Below the pieces are notes generated by a model. It ran no database searches and was not told the DNA's origin. It was given only the letters and a program-made list of their open reading frames with translations. From positions 1-13,552 of the forward strand of contig JABDGJ010000021.1 in the NCBI GenBank assembly GCA_013286075.1: a stretch of 13,552 bases of DNA, given 5' to 3'. Shown one piece after another: positions 13,409 to 13,552 of this stretch (within the stretch, counting starts at the first letter, position 1; each line of letters opens with the position of its first letter). This DNA is from Chlamydiota bacterium (lineage in GTDB: Bacteria; Chlamydiota; Chlamydiia; Chlamydiales; Parachlamydiaceae). The translations under genes and the position numbers were made by a program.

Positions 13409-13414
13409 ACCTCC
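13409..13414 (-). promoter_or_regulatory. Ribosome-binding site deciding the DoxX-like start
   Basis: GGAGGT on the minus strand, four bases before ATG 13404, is the strongest Shine-Dalgarno sequence in the window and excludes the upstream TTG as a start. Confidence 0.8.
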
Positions 13415-13426
13415 AAGTGATGCCCT

Positions 13427-13455
13427 ACAGTAGTAAAATATTATTTAAAAAGTAA
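13427..13455 (-). promoter_or_regulatory. Possible promoter of the DoxX-like gene
   Basis: On the minus strand TTACTT (13450-13455), a 17-bp spacer and TACTGT (13427-13432). The match is weak and the leader would be only about 16 bases. In the remaining bases to the window end I see nothing else. Confidence 0.3.
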
Positions 13456-13552
13456 ATATTTTTTTAGAGTGACGAGAACCGAATTTTCTTCAGGGCAAAA
13501 AGTATTTGTTTCAAAATAATGTAATCTCTTCGCTATTCTTTTTCTCCTATTG

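Overview
The window looks like chromosome from a member of the Chlamydiae, most likely an environmental (amoeba- or arthropod-associated) lineage rather than Chlamydia proper. Three things point there. First, the block ptsI, ybaB, dnaX recalls C. trachomatis CT336-CT335-CT334. Second, the block phoH, a small Cys-rich protein, and an exported SH3b protein recalls CT015-CT016-CT017. Third, between and beside these core blocks lie AT-rich, lineage-specific genes with paired hydrophobic segments of the kind seen in chlamydial inclusion-membrane (Inc) proteins. Locus numbers are from memory and the species cannot be fixed from sequence alone.

Layout. 2-1471 (+): 5'-truncated ptsI. 1479-3232 (-): the dnaX-ybaB operon, convergent with ptsI. 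3233-3501: divergent promoter region with a striking 110-bp near-perfect palindrome that forms almost the whole leader of the next gene. 3502-4821 (+): rmuC. 4833-7127 (-): three tandem paralogs of an unrecognised family with two C-terminal hydrophobic segments, each with its own promoter. 7218-10007 (-): comM/yifB coupled to an exported SH3b coiled-coil protein. 10069-10749 (-): SWIM-like zinc protein, divergent from phoH-like PIN-PhoH (10947-12248, +). 12259-12861 (-): multi-pass membrane protein of unknown function. 12982-13404 (-): DoxX-like membrane protein with a terminator.

How the genes fit together. Several encode nucleic-acid functions: the clamp-loader subunit and its YbaB neighbour, the RmuC recombination-limiting protein, ComM (transformation branch migration), and PIN-PhoH (RNA). 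PtsI belongs to the rudimentary, probably regulatory PTS of chlamydiae. The three paralogs, the polytopic protein and the exported SH3b protein are the likely host-facing or envelope set. Putative sigma-70-type promoters with 16-17 bp spacers (TTGxxx / TAxxxT) can be read in front of most transcription units. No tRNA, rRNA, CRISPR array or complete insertion sequence was seen. No stretch over 300 bp lacks a gene.
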